64,000 bases of DNA. Source: Kitasatospora purpeofusca. Its GTDB lineage: Bacteria; Actinomycetota; Actinomycetes; Streptomycetales; Streptomycetaceae. The stretch lies in contig NZ_JODS01000021.1 of assembly GCF_000718025.1 (NCBI RefSeq), positions 70,202 through 134,201 on the forward strand. Direction: 5' to 3'. Positions 1 through 8,852 of the stretch are shown in pieces. The translations under genes were made by a program, and so were the position numbers. The notes under the pieces are model-generated. The model ran no database searches, was not told the origin of the DNA, and saw only the letters and a list, made by a program, of their open reading frames with translations. How positions within the stretch are numbered: the first letter of the stretch is position 1; each line of letters opens with the position of its first letter.

Positions 1-1
1 C

Positions 2-460
2 AAGCAGCGGACCTGGCGCTTCACCAGCGGATCCCGGTCGAACCTGCCCGCGCCGGTGCTCGCCTACGCCTGCCTGGACTACGCCTCTCGGCTCGCCCCG
101 AACGCTGGCTCGATCACGTTGGCACGGCTCGCCGCAGAAGAAGGGTCACCGGGCCGCGCGTTCCGTATGCGGGAGCCTGAGTTGGCCAAGGCCATCGAGT
201 CCGTGATCAATGATCACCCTGACCTCCAGCTGGTCGAGGCCCTCGGCCAGAGGAGCCTGGCCTACCTCAAGCCCCCACAGACGCTCGCGTGGGACATCTT
301 GGATGAGTACTACGGCCGTGTCCGGGATCGGGACGGGTTCCCCAGTCCGGAGCGATGGACCGAGATCTACCCCGGGCTTGCCAAGACCGCGGTGAGCAGT
401 GCGCGTAAGAAGACGTCCCAGCAGGCCGAGGAGCTGGTGTTCGGCGAGGAGAACTCCTGA
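2..460 (+). CDS. DUF4007 family protein, C-terminal part only
   Basis: The frame is open from base 2 to the TGA at 458-460, so only the last 152 residues are in the window and the start lies upstream. The visible part fits my memory of the C-terminal half of DUF4007 proteins: an LPAPVLAY helix, then SPGRAFRM, then a tyrosine-rich end (WDILDEYY). DUF4007 proteins have no established biochemical role that I know of, but they occur beside PAPS-reductase-like and ATPase genes in phage-defence islands, which is the arrangement here. The stop is 2 bp before the ATPase start, so the two are co-transcribed. The family name is from memory of the pattern; the link to defence is inferred from the neighbours. 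Confidence 0.7.
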   Translation, partial: KQRTWRFTSGSRSNLPAPVLAYACLDYASRLAPNAGSITLARLAAEEGSPGRAFRMREPELAKAIESVINDHPDLQLVEALGQRSLAYLKPPQTLAWDILDEYYGRVRDRDGFPSPERWTEIYPGLAKTAVSSARKKTSQQAEELVFGEENS

Positions 461-462
461 TC

Positions 463-3400
463 ATGACGACGAAAACCAAGCAGCGCTCCCGCCAGAGCAC
501 CGACAGTTTCCAGCTCCCTAAAGGCATCGCCCTGGTCGGATCGGAGCTGCGATCCACCAACCTCGAACGTGACGTCCGCGAGCGCCAACTGAACTCGCCC
601 TACGTCGGCGCGCGCGCCCTCGATGTCCTCGAGCGCGTCACCAACGCCGTCGGCGATCTCGGACGTACCCGCGCATGGTCGTTCACCGGCCCCTACGGCT
701 CCGGCAAGTCCACGCTCTCCAACCTCTTCGACGCCTTCCTCGGACACGACAAGGCTCGCCGCGCCGAAGCAGAAGCGGCCGTTGCGGCAACCAGCCCCGG
801 ATACGCCGCGCGGCTGTCCCGCGTCCGGGACGAGCTGACCACGGACGGCTTCCTCGGCGCTGTTGCCACAGCCCGTCGTGAACCTCTTGCCGCAACGATT
901 CACCGAGCCCTGCAGACAGCCGTCGAGCGCAGGTGGAAGAAGCGGCCCCCGAAGGTCGTCGCTCAGGCCCTCGCCGCGTGCGCCGAACGGGAGGTCCCGA
1001 CTGCGCAGTGCCTGCTTGATGCCGTCACCGTGTTGTGTGACGCTGCCCCCGTCCTGCTGATCCTCGACGAGTTCGGCAAGACACTCGAGTACCTCGCCGC
1101 GGCCGGCGACACCGGAGACGCCGACAGCGACGTCTTCCTGCTCCAGATGCTGGCAGAGAAGGGAGCAGGCCGCTCGGGCCTGCCACTGTTCATCTTCACG
1201 CTCCAGCACCTGGCGTTCACCGACTACGCAGCGCGATCCAGCTCCGTCCAGACCCAGGAATGGGCAAAGATCCAGGGCCGGTTCGAGGACATCACCTTCG
1301 CACCGAACCTCGGCGACGCCGTCCACCTCATGCGCCGCCGCCTCGACCTGTCCGCCGTTGCCGAGCCTGGCCGCGCTCTCATCGAGGCCCAGGCAGAAGC
1401 TGCCGCGAAGGCGTGGAGGGAGGGGCACGCACTCAACTCCGTTGTCGACATCTCGGCCGAGATGTTCGCCGGCCTTTACCCTCTGCACCCGCTGACCGCT
1501 GTCGCGGCCCCGCTGCTCGCATCCCAGATCGGCCAGCATGACCGAAGCCTCACTGGCTTCCTCGCCAGCGACGAGCCCCACACGGTCCGGCGGACAATGG
1601 AGACGCTGTCCTCGGACGCGCCCGAGCGCGCCTCGACGGTTCGCCTCCCGCAGCTGTACGACTACTTCTTCGCATCGGGCCGCACCACCATCCTCGCCTC
1701 GTCGAACGCCAGCCGCTGGCTCGAGGTCGACATGCGGCTCAACGAGGCCCACGGCCTACCCGATGAAGACCAGGAAGTCCTCAAGGTCATCGGCATCCTG
1801 AACCTCATCGACGCCGACGGTCTCCTGCGCGCAACGCCCGGCATGATCCAGTTCGCGCTCAACGACCCACTCGACGCCAACGACCCGGACCGCTTCGCAG
1901 CCCTGCAGAACAAGCTGGACAAGCTCGTCCAAGACGGCTTCGTGGTTCACCGCGCCTACAGCAACGAATACCGCGTCTGGCAGGGCACCGACGTCGACAT
2001 CGACGCCCGGGTCCGCGAAGTCGCCACCCGGATCAAGCCCGCGGACGTCGTCGACTACGTCAGCAAGCACCTCGGCACCGTCCTTCCCGCCGCCGTAGTG
2101 GCCGGCAAGCACAGCCAGCAGACCGGAATGCTGCGCTACTTCGTCACAGCGGTCAGCCACGAAGGCGAGAAGATCGACGGCCCCGAGGTGGTCAAGGACG
2201 CCGCCGACGGCCTCATCGTCTACCACCTCGGCACCCTCGACACCCGGCCTGCCGTCAACTCGCCCCTTCCGGTGCTGATCGGCGTTACCCAGAACCCCGA
2301 GCGGGTCCTCCAAGCCGGAATCGACCTCGTCGCACTCGAGGAACTCCTCGACGACGACACCATCGACCACGTCGCCTCCCGGGAGATCGCCGAACGCGCA
2401 GCAGAGATCTCCCAGCTCATCGGAGCGCAGCTCGACGAAGCGTTCAACCCCCGTAGCCCGCAGGCCACCTGGCACCTCTGGAACACCGCTGCCGACGTCA
2501 CCAACGCGCCCGACGCAGCTCTCGAAGCGCGCAGCTACGCCAGCCTCGCCTCCCAGGCATGCGAACTCGTCTACCCCCACACTCCGCGCATCCGCAACGA
2601 GATGGCCGGCCGTCACCAGCTCACCAGCAACGGCTCGCGAGCCCGCCGCGAGGTGCTCACCGCCATGATCCAGCGATCGGGCGTGCACCTCCTGGGCTTC
2701 GACCCCGACAACTACTCCGCGGAACGCGCGATGTACCACGGAGTCGTCGAGTACCTCGGCCTCCACCGCGTCGCAGGGGAGAGCGGCAACGCTGTCGACT
2801 CCGACACCATCCTCACCCACGGAATCTCCAGGCCCAGCAAGGAAGCCAACGCCGAAGCCAACGTCACCGAAGTCTGGGACACCCTCGAGGCAGCGCTGAC
2901 CAAGGCCACCCGACCGACCCCTCTGGGCGATATCTACGAGCAGCTCATGGCGCCGCCCTACGGCGTCAAGGCCGGCGTCGTCCCGATCCTCGTGGTCACT
3001 GCCCTGATCCTTCGCAGCGACGACATCGCACTGTTCGAGGACGGCAACTACTGCCAGCGGCTGACCCCGGAGATCATCGAGCGGCTCAACGTCAACCCGG
3101 ACCGCTTCATGGTCAAGGCCGCACCCGTCGGCCGCGGTCAGCGCCGCCTCGTGGTCGAAGGACTCGCCAAGGCCCTGAACATCACCGCGCCGCGATCACG
3201 CTCGGCCCGTAACCCCATGCTCCTGGCCGTCACCCGGACGATCCTCGGCCGCTACATGGCGCTTGACGACTTCGCCAAGGCCACCAAGCGCCTGAGCGCG
3301 CCGGCGCTGAAGCTCCGGGACGTCCTGAAGGAAGCCACCGACCCCGACGAGCTGATCTTCACCGCCCTGCCCCTTACTCAGGGAGTCGAGCCCGTCCTGG

Positions 3401-4074
3401 CCGAGACCGCCAAGGACGAACAGGGCGCCAAGACGTACGTCGCGGGCCTCGTCGCCACCCTCGACGAGCTGTCCGGCGCGAGTGCTGCCCTACGCCAGCA
3501 ACTCGTCGCGGCCCTCGCAAAGGAATTCCGCCTCCCTGCCGAGATCGCCGAACTCCGCTCTGGTCTCGCCGAACGGCTTCGCGGGTTCGCCAACGCACCC
3601 CTCGAACTCAGCCTGCAGGGCTTCGTCTCACGCGTTCTCGACGAGAACCTGCCAGACGAGGACTGGCTCGAGCCGATCACCATCCGTCTCCTCAACAAGG
3701 CCCTCGTCAACTTCACCGACCGCGACACGGATGCCTTCCCGGCCAAGGTGAAGGAGGTCGCCCGCGCCCTCGACCGAGTCAGCCACCTCTACGAGACCAA
3801 CGACGAGCCGGAGGTTGCCCAGAAGCCGGCCTCGCCGCGGCGCATCGACACCCGCCTTCTCACGCTCACCACCCCCCAGGGCACCGAGGAACGCACCCTC
3901 ATCCACGTGCCGAAGCAGTCACGCAAGGCAGCCGACAAGCTCGTTGTCAGTGTCATCAGGCAGGCTGAAGAGGCGCTCGGCCCGGACGGCGCCCGCATCC
4001 TGCTCGCCGCCCTCGCCGAACGCCTGGCCGCCGCCGCCACCGACGCGGCCCCCGAGACGAAGGAGAAGCTGTGA
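463..4074 (+). CDS. Large P-loop ATPase of a BREX/Dnd-like defence cassette (BrxC/PglY-like)
   Basis: This is a 1203-residue protein. It has a clear Walker A motif, GPYGSGKST, at residues 76-84, and a Walker B, VLLILDEF, at 197-204. The long C-terminal remainder has no motif I recognise. Size, N-terminal P-loop and context match the BrxC/PglY class of large ATPases (about 1200 aa) that are core parts of BREX phage-exclusion systems. DUF499-type ATPases of related islands are an alternative. The ATG is 2 bp after the DUF4007 stop, and the TGA overlaps the next gene's GTG by 4 bp (GTGA), so translation is probably coupled. Seen: motifs, length, gene overlap. Known: family size and role. Inferred: it powers or regulates DNA modification or restriction together with the PAPS-reductase protein. 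A long complementary open frame is a GC-bias shadow. Confidence 0.78.
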   Translation: MTTKTKQRSRQSTDSFQLPKGIALVGSELRSTNLERDVRERQLNSPYVGARALDVLERVTNAVGDLGRTRAWSFTGPYGSGKSTLSNLFDAFLGHDKARRAEAEAAVAATSPGYAARLSRVRDELTTDGFLGAVATARREPLAATIHRALQTAVERRWKKRPPKVVAQALAACAEREVPTAQCLLDAVTVLCDAAPVLLILDEFGKTLEYLAAAGDTGDADSDVFLLQMLAEKGAGRSGLPLFIFTLQHLAFTDYAARSSSVQTQEWAKIQGRFEDITFAPNLGDAVHLMRRRLDLSAVAEPGRALIEAQAEAAAKAWREGHALNSVVDISAEMFAGLYPLHPLTAVAAPLLASQIGQHDRSLTGFLASDEPHTVRRTMETLSSDAPERASTVRLPQLYDYFFASGRTTILASSNASRWLEVDMRLNEAHGLPDEDQEVLKVIGILNLIDADGLLRATPGMIQFALNDPLDANDPDRFAALQNKLDKLVQDGFVVHRAYSNEYRVWQGTDVDIDARVREVATRIKPADVVDYVSKHLGTVLPAAVVAGKHSQQTGMLRYFVTAVSHEGEKIDGPEVVKDAADGLIVYHLGTLDTRPAVNSPLPVLIGVTQNPERVLQAGIDLVALEELLDDDTIDHVASREIAERAAEISQLIGAQLDEAFNPRSPQATWHLWNTAADVTNAPDAALEARSYASLASQACELVYPHTPRIRNEMAGRHQLTSNGSRARREVLTAMIQRSGVHLLGFDPDNYSAERAMYHGVVEYLGLHRVAGESGNAVDSDTILTHGISRPSKEANAEANVTEVWDTLEAALTKATRPTPLGDIYEQLMAPPYGVKAGVVPILVVTALILRSDDIALFEDGNYCQRLTPEIIERLNVNPDRFMVKAAPVGRGQRRLVVEGLAKALNITAPRSRSARNPMLLAVTRTILGRYMALDDFAKATKRLSAPALKLRDVLKEATDPDELIFTALPLTQGVEPVLAETAKDEQGAKTYVAGLVATLDELSGASAALRQQLVAALAKEFRLPAEIAELRSGLAERLRGFANAPLELSLQGFVSRVLDENLPDEDWLEPITIRLLNKALVNFTDRDTDAFPAKVKEVARALDRVSHLYETNDEPEVAQKPASPRRIDTRLLTLTTPQGTEERTLIHVPKQSRKAADKLVVSVIRQAEEALGPDGARILLAALAERLAAAATDAAPETKEKL

Positions 4075-4904
4075 GCGACACCAGCTCCGGCACCAAGAAG
4101 CGCCACGTACTCGGCCTGTCCGGGGGCAAGGACTCCTCAGCCCTCGCCATCCACATGCGCGACCGTGTACCCGACATGGAGTACTTCTTCTGCGACACCG
4201 GCGCCGAGCTGCCCGAAACGTACGAGTACCTCAACCGCCTTGAAGCCGCAGTCGGCAAACCGATCGTCCGGCTGAACGCCAGCCGCGACTTCGATCACTG
4301 GCTTGAGGTCTACCAGGGCACCCTGCCCAGCCCTCAGATGCGCTGGTGCACCAAGAACCTGAAGATCAAGCCGCTGGAAGAGTGGGTCGGCGACGACGAG
4401 GTGATCTCCTACGTCGCCATCCGCGCAGACGAGAACCGCCTCGGCTACGTCAGCACCAAGCCGAACATCACCGCGGTGTTCCCATTCCGCGAGGATGGCA
4501 TCGACCGCGCCGGCGTAGACAAGATCCTCGACGAGGCCGGCATCGGCCTGCCGGCCTACTACGAGTGGCGCACTCGCTCGGGCTGCTACTTCTGCTTCTT
4601 CCAGCGCAAGCACGAGTGGGTCGGGCTGAAGGACCGTCACCCGGACCTCTTCGAGAAGGCCATAGCTTACGAGGAGAAGGTCAACTACCGGCACACTGCG
4701 ATGCAGGGCCGAGAGTACACCTGGTCCCAGGGCGAGTCTCTGCATGACCTGATCGAGCGCCGCGAGGAGATCGAAGCCAAGCACCAAGCAGCTCTGGAGA
4801 GGGCGGCCACCCGCGTAAAGCCGAACCGACCGCTGCTCGAGATCCTCGCCGACGCCCACGACGAGGACGACGACGAGGCAGGCTGCTCCGTCTGCCACCT
4901 CTGA
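4071..4904 (+). CDS. PAPS-reductase-fold protein, DndC/BrxP-like
   Basis: This 277-residue PP-loop protein is of the phosphoadenosine-phosphosulfate reductase superfamily. The nucleotide loop SGGKDS is at residues 17-22, a CTKNLKIK segment follows near 93, a CYFC pair is at 172-175, and the extreme C-terminus carries a second pair, CSVC, at 272-275. DndC uses such a fold with cysteine-bound iron-sulfur chemistry to put sulfur into the DNA backbone, and type 4 BREX systems carry a related protein (BrxP). A metabolic PAPS reductase is unlikely because the neighbours are an ATPase and a DUF4007 protein, not sulfate-assimilation genes. The GTG start overlaps the ATPase stop. A strong hairpin just after the stop ends the operon. 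I cannot say from sequence alone whether this protein thiolates DNA. Confidence 0.82.
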   Translation: MSDTSSGTKKRHVLGLSGGKDSSALAIHMRDRVPDMEYFFCDTGAELPETYEYLNRLEAAVGKPIVRLNASRDFDHWLEVYQGTLPSPQMRWCTKNLKIKPLEEWVGDDEVISYVAIRADENRLGYVSTKPNITAVFPFREDGIDRAGVDKILDEAGIGLPAYYEWRTRSGCYFCFFQRKHEWVGLKDRHPDLFEKAIAYEEKVNYRHTAMQGREYTWSQGESLHDLIERREEIEAKHQAALERAATRVKPNRPLLEILADAHDEDDDEAGCSVCHL

Positions 4905-4910
4905 CGAATA

Positions 4911-4966
4911 ACACCTGAGCCCCCGCTGCGACCGGCGACAGCCGTCCGCAACGGGGGCTCAGGTGT
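4911..4966 (+). terminator. Perfect 15-bp stem hairpin after the defence operon
   Basis: Bases 4911-4925 and 4952-4966 are exact reverse complements (15 bp), separated by 26 nt. The hairpin begins 7 nt after the PAPS-reductase stop. There is no T-run, as is common for Streptomyces terminators. Confidence 0.75.
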
Positions 4967-5096
4967 ACCGATGGCGCTCGGAGCAACTCAGCCGCGCCGC
5001 CAAGATCCAGTACGGCACGCCGGAGAGCGCTATCGTTTGGGAGCCCGCACGTGAGCCGGGCCTGAGTAGACGATGTCCCCCGGAGAAGCACTGGTC

Positions 5097-5615
5097 ATGG
5101 CCGCACAGCTGCCGTACCTGGTCGGCCACACCGAGATCGCCGGCCTGTTTGGCATCGAGCGCCAGACATCTCAAAAGTGGCGGACCGACGGCATCCTCGG
5201 CGAGCCCGACCTCATCGCGTCCGGGAACCCCTACTGGCTACTCGCCACGGTCCTTCAGCTCGATGGTCACAGTGGGCGGGAGATCACCGAAGAGCGGCTG
5301 GCGCAGTACAAGGCGACGATCCCAGGTGGATACAGTCTCTTGGACCCGGAGGGCCTCCCGGTGATCGTAGGGATCAAGGAGGCGGCTCTCGTACTGGGGG
5401 CCGACGAGCGAGCCATCGCTCGATGGCGGAATCGGCGGACGATTGCGGACGAGGATCTCAAGCTGTCGGGTTCACCGCTCTGGCGTCTCGACACGCTCAT
5501 CGCTGACGCCCAGGCCCGCGGCCGAGCAGTTGATCCAGAAGCACATGCAAGGCTGCTCGCCGGTGATCGGCTGAGTCAGAAGCCGCGAGGCCGAAAGGCA
5601 GCCTCGGAAAAGTAG
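5097..5615 (+). CDS. Small DNA-binding protein with two tandem HTH units
   Basis: This 172-residue protein is built from an internal duplication. The first unit runs from LVGHTEIAGLFGI to GNPYWLLATVL and the second from IVGIKEAALVLGA to GSPLWRLDTLI. Each resembles an AlpA/MerR-like winged helix whose last strand carries a Gly-x-Pro-x-Trp motif. A basic tail follows (KPRGRKAASEK). I prefer the ATG at 5097 because GGAGAAG lies 9-10 nt before it; an in-frame ATG at 5073 would add 8 residues but has a weaker site. It lies between the defence operon and the convergent second PAPS-reductase-like gene, so it may regulate one or both. The function is inferred from fold and position only. Confidence 0.65.
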   Translation: MAAQLPYLVGHTEIAGLFGIERQTSQKWRTDGILGEPDLIASGNPYWLLATVLQLDGHSGREITEERLAQYKATIPGGYSLLDPEGLPVIVGIKEAALVLGADERAIARWRNRRTIADEDLKLSGSPLWRLDTLIADAQARGRAVDPEAHARLLAGDRLSQKPRGRKAASEK

Positions 5616-5652
5616 TCAGGGAGGAGGCCGCACGCCGCGAACCCCGATGACG

Positions 5653-6501
5653 CTACGTCATACACCAGCCGGAGTCGCACAACCCTTCGTCGTCAACGAC
5701 AACGAGAGGCTCCACCGCTATCGCCTCGGCCAGCGGACGGCCGTAGCGGGTCAGATACACCGGATCCCGACCGAGAGCCTTGCGTCGGCGATTGACCAGT
5801 TCCTCGATGTACACCGACTGGGCGAAGAGCTCGGGCTCCAGCGACCGCTGACGGTGCCAATCCCCAACGGTGCGAAAGGGGCAGAAGAAGCACGAACTTT
5901 TCGGAGGGACGGGAAGCCCCGCTTCCTCAATGACGCGCACACAGTCCGTCCTCCGAAGCCCGAGCTCCAGAAGCGGGTACTCGATCAGCTCATACGGTTC
6001 GCTACGCCTGCGGTTCGCACGATGGATCTCGTCGACGGAAATTCCGATGCCCACGTGAGCCGGTGCGGCGGTCGTGGCTCCGTGTTCGCGAAGCCATCGT
6101 CCGATCACCTTGATCTTGAAATCAGCTGTGCAGGACCTTCTTCCTGGCGCCCCGTTCGCCATGCGAACTGGGATCGGGATGGAGCGAGTGTCAGGTCTGC
6201 TGAGCCGTTGTACCAGCGTTTCGGACTCGCCATCGCGCCGCAGCCGCCGGAGCTGCCTGAGATCGATCCCAGCGCTGGCAGCGAACGGAACTGCGACATC
6301 GCGTACGTACGTGAGTGTGGCCGGGTGCTCGCTATCGTCACCGACGTTCGCGAACAAGAACGTCGGGTAGTCGATTTCTCGGCGAGCTGCGAGGACGAGT
6401 AGCGCGGTGGACTGAACGCCGCCCCCGTACGACACCGCCCTCAACGGACCGGCCGTCCAGTCCGTACGCCCGGACATTGCATCTACTGACGGTTGACCCA
6501 T
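5653..6501 (-). CDS. Second PAPS-reductase-like PP-loop protein
   Basis: This 282-residue protein has a modified PP-loop, SYGGGVQS, at residues 24-31, a CTADFKIK segment like that of the protein at 4071-4904, a CFFC pair at 204-207, and two further cysteines at 275 and 280 near the C-terminus. It is clearly of the same superfamily as the DndC-like protein, but the loop sequence differs (GGGV in place of GGKD) and overall identity looks low. Proteins of this type occur in phages and mobile islands and are usually annotated only as phosphoadenosine phosphosulfate reductase family. The start at 6501 is chosen for the GGGAG about 5 nt upstream; the frame extends further but without a ribosome site. 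It faces the HTH gene across 37 bp. Substrate and role are unknown. Confidence 0.75.
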   Translation of the reverse strand: MGQPSVDAMSGRTDWTAGPLRAVSYGGGVQSTALLVLAARREIDYPTFLFANVGDDSEHPATLTYVRDVAVPFAASAGIDLRQLRRLRRDGESETLVQRLSRPDTRSIPIPVRMANGAPGRRSCTADFKIKVIGRWLREHGATTAAPAHVGIGISVDEIHRANRRRSEPYELIEYPLLELGLRRTDCVRVIEEAGLPVPPKSSCFFCPFRTVGDWHRQRSLEPELFAQSVYIEELVNRRRKALGRDPVYLTRYGRPLAEAIAVEPLVVVDDEGLCDSGWCMT

Positions 6502-6925
6502 GGAGACTCCCAGGTTGATCACTCGAACCTGAGATACTCTATGGATGATGATCGAACAGATCAAGTGTTTATCTCGCGCGGCTCGATGTCCCGTATCGCC
6601 GACCCCTTGGGTGGCGAAGCGGGACATCGAGTGGACCTGCGAGTGCAGCAAGGTGCCCGGCTTGCGGCTGCCGGCGGACTGCCTCAATGTGCCAGCTCAG
6701 CGTCGGGGCCAGTCGCCAACCGGCGAGCGCCAGTGCTCGGGACCGTCATGACCAGACCGGGCCTGCGGGTCTGTCGGGGAGCCACAGTCGGGCGGGACGT
6801 GTCTGTGGCGACCGCAGGTCATGTCCTGCGAATCCGCCTGACCGGTCGACAGTCGACCACCCTTGATCGAGTGGCGCGCCCACTTAATCGGACAATTTTC
6901 CGAAGGGTGTCAGTATTTGTGGCGA
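6502..6925. promoter_or_regulatory. Intergenic region with a large inverted repeat (6582-6631)
   Basis: No gene is seen in these 424 bases. Bases 6582-6593 and 6620-6631 are perfect 12-bp inverted repeats, with a further 5-bp pair inside (6596-6600 with 6613-6617). The structure sits 80-130 bp upstream of the PAPS-reductase-like start at 6501, so it could be an operator or a structured leader for that gene, or a terminator for the Xre gene that ends at 6926. Confidence 0.45.
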
Positions 6926-7753
6926 TTATTCAGTCTTGCCCGTATTTGAAACTGTGGGTGAGGGTGACTCATGTTTATGACCGGAAATGCGCGACTTGCC
7001 CAGTTCGATGTCTCGGCGGCGAGTCTCTTCCAAGTGTCGAATGAGGATTTCCTCCATGAGATCGAGATGAAGGCCATCCTTTCGATATTTCTCTAGGAGG
7101 CGTTGCGCATCATATCGAAATGACCGGGCGGTGTTGCCCTCTGTAAACGTCAGTGGCTTATCTGCCATGGTCTGCAAGGACCGTCTCCGCTCCGTACGGT
7201 CCCAACCGGCGAGCCACACGCCAGCTGCGCTCTCATGGATCCCGCACGCCCTCACGAAGGATCCTACGAATCGCCTGGTCGGCACGCGGCGACCCTTCAG
7301 GACGCCGTGGATCGTGCCGCGAGAGAGATTATCGCCCGAGCTTCGAGCGCGGCGCTCCAGTTCTCGCAGCGATAGTTCTCCCGTCGCCTGATGAAGTTCG
7401 ATCAAGGCGAGGCGAAGCGTGGCGTGATCTCTGATGTACTCGGGCCGCATTGGCTGAGGCGAATTGACCCCCCGCCCAGCCGCCCGTGCCCTCTCATGCC
7501 GTGCACGCTTCCACAATTCACGGCCAGGTGTGGGGTCCACTCTGCATACTGTCGCGAATGCTTCCACGATCTCCAATGTGGGCACAATCTGCCCCGAGGC
7601 TGCGCGAGAGAAAACTGTTGCAGAAAACGGGGCCTGCTGGGCCATCTCGCGGTATGTCAGTCCGGACCGTTGCTTATGTTCGCGGAGCCAGAGTGCCAAC
7701 TGGGCCCTGTGGTGCCATGCACCTCTGTCGAGCTTTCTCTGAGGCCGGCCCAT
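6926..7753 (-). CDS. Xre-type transcriptional regulator
   Basis: This 275-residue protein has an N-terminal helix-turn-helix: LTYREMAQQA followed by the recognition helix SATVFSRAASG. A second HTH-like unit, LSLRELERRA then SRGTIHGVLKG, begins near residue 115. The C-terminal third is helical and basic. The start at 7753 (MGRPQRKL) has GAGG about 8 nt upstream. It lies 10 bp after the small membrane protein gene at 7764-8009 and is probably co-transcribed with it. Double-HTH Xre proteins of this size are common on Streptomyces mobile islands. A regulatory role for the island is likely; the target is unknown. Confidence 0.7.
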   Translation of the reverse strand: MGRPQRKLDRGAWHHRAQLALWLREHKQRSGLTYREMAQQAPFSATVFSRAASGQIVPTLEIVEAFATVCRVDPTPGRELWKRARHERARAAGRGVNSPQPMRPEYIRDHATLRLALIELHQATGELSLRELERRARSSGDNLSRGTIHGVLKGRRVPTRRFVGSFVRACGIHESAAGVWLAGWDRTERRRSLQTMADKPLTFTEGNTARSFRYDAQRLLEKYRKDGLHLDLMEEILIRHLEETRRRDIELGKSRISGHKHESPSPTVSNTGKTE

Positions 7754-7763
7754 GTTGGCCGCC

Positions 7764-8009
7764 TCAGCGACGGCGACCAGGGACCAGGGTCGCCATCTCC
7801 CTGGCCGCTGGCATTGCAATGGCGACCGCACCGGCCAGCAGCTCAAGGATGTTGGTGGTTGGGGTGCTGGCGAGAGCCAGAACCGCGGCGAGGAGCACGA
7901 TCACAAGCACGATGACGACTGGAGCCGGCGGGAGCATCTTTCGGTTGCGCCAACGGGGCGTCCCGGTGGAGCACCGGAGCCCGGTCAGGTTCTGGCGGTT
8001 GCTCTTCAT
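7764..8009 (-). CDS. Small membrane protein
   Basis: This 81-residue protein begins at an ATG with an excellent ribosome site, GGGAGGAAATA, directly upstream. The first 30 residues are basic and hydrophilic. A strongly hydrophobic segment, APVVIVLVIVLLAAVLALA, follows, then a weaker one, ILELLAGAVAIAMP, so one or two membrane helices with the N-terminus inside is the simplest topology. It is the first gene of a probable two-gene unit with the Xre regulator. I recognise no family. Membrane protein plus regulator pairs occur in defence and toxin modules, but that role is only a possibility here. Confidence 0.6.
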   Translation of the reverse strand: MKSNRQNLTGLRCSTGTPRWRNRKMLPPAPVVIVLVIVLLAAVLALASTPTTNILELLAGAVAIAMPAAREMATLVPGRRR

Positions 8010-8589
8010 TATTTCCTCCCTGGCGGCGAGGCGGGCTGGCGTGGTCGACGGATGTCGACGTGTTGGTCCGTCAGGCCGCTTGTGTGTTCCCGATCCTGCT
8101 GTCGGGGAGGCCGCTTCAGCAATGATGATCATGGTCCGAGTGCCGCGTTGATGTGTGCGCGTCCCAAAAGGGGGTCAGCGCCCAGGTTTTTTTGAAGCGT
8201 GATCGAAAAGGGGGGCGCTGACACATCTGCCCAGGTCGGCAGATTTGATCTTGCTGAGCCGGTCGGAGTTGATGCACATCTGTCCGCAGCATCGGGTAAG
8301 GCCCTCCCTGAGACAGGGGGCCGGGCGTCGGTACGGTCCGCAGACGCAGTCGCGTTCAGCAGGTCGGGCCGACCGGTTCGCCGGCCGACGCCAGGTGAGA
8401 GACCTCGGATTGCGCTCGAACGGAGAACGAGAGCCTTACGCAGTGCAGTGGGCGGTGGCCGGACGGCCAACCCTGTGCTGCGTCTCGGTCTGGTCGAGGG
8501 TGCTGCCGTGTACGGCGCCCGTCCTCCTGGGGGCCGGCGTTGGCCGAGGCAGCTGGCGCGCGGCCCGGCGTCAACGGAGGTGACCCCAC
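8010..8589. other. No clear gene; one spaced inverted repeat
   Basis: Bases 8174-8183 and 8213-8222 form a perfect 10-bp inverted repeat separated by 29 nt that include a run of seven T. Several open frames exist on both strands, but none has a ribosome site or recognisable protein. This looks like decayed mobile-element DNA next to the integrase remnant. Confidence 0.4.
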
Positions 8590-8852
8590 AGTGGGCATCC
8601 GCACGGTCAAGCGCAGTGGCCAGGGCGACGACGGTGTTGTTGGCGGAGTCCTTGAGGAGGCGGCCGTAGAGGTCGACGGTGATGGCAAAGTTGGAGTGGC
8701 GCAGGGTCTTGGAGACGACGGCCAGGGGAATTCCGGTGGCGATCATGCTGCTGGCGGCGGTGTGGCCGAAGATCGTGCAGGCCGATCCGGCGGAGGCCGA
8801 GCTCGGCAGTGCGCTTCCGGGCCAGCTCGATGGCTTGGCTGGTGCTCGACAA
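8590..8852 (-). pseudogene. Tyrosine integrase remnant, C-terminal part
   Basis: On the minus strand one frame reads LRRIGLHDLR, the HxxR box of tyrosine recombinases. After a frame change the next frame continues with HTAASSMIATG, VSKTLRH and the catalytic tyrosine region ITVDLYGRLL. Order and wording match the C-terminal part of the broken integrase at 33019-34035. It lacks the N-terminal and central domains and is frameshifted, so it cannot be active. Its missing N-terminus may be the fragment at 12004-12187, on the same strand, across the HNH-NTPase gene. Confidence 0.75.

Noticed and set aside
367..1752. Long open frame opposite the 1203-aa ATPase (and a similar one at 1756-2820)
   Set aside because: Low-complexity composition typical of antisense frames in high-GC DNA, no ribosome site, fully inside a well-supported gene.
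4071..4904. Assimilatory PAPS reductase
   Set aside because: Embedded in a DUF4007-ATPase operon with extra cysteine pairs; no sulfate-assimilation genes nearby.
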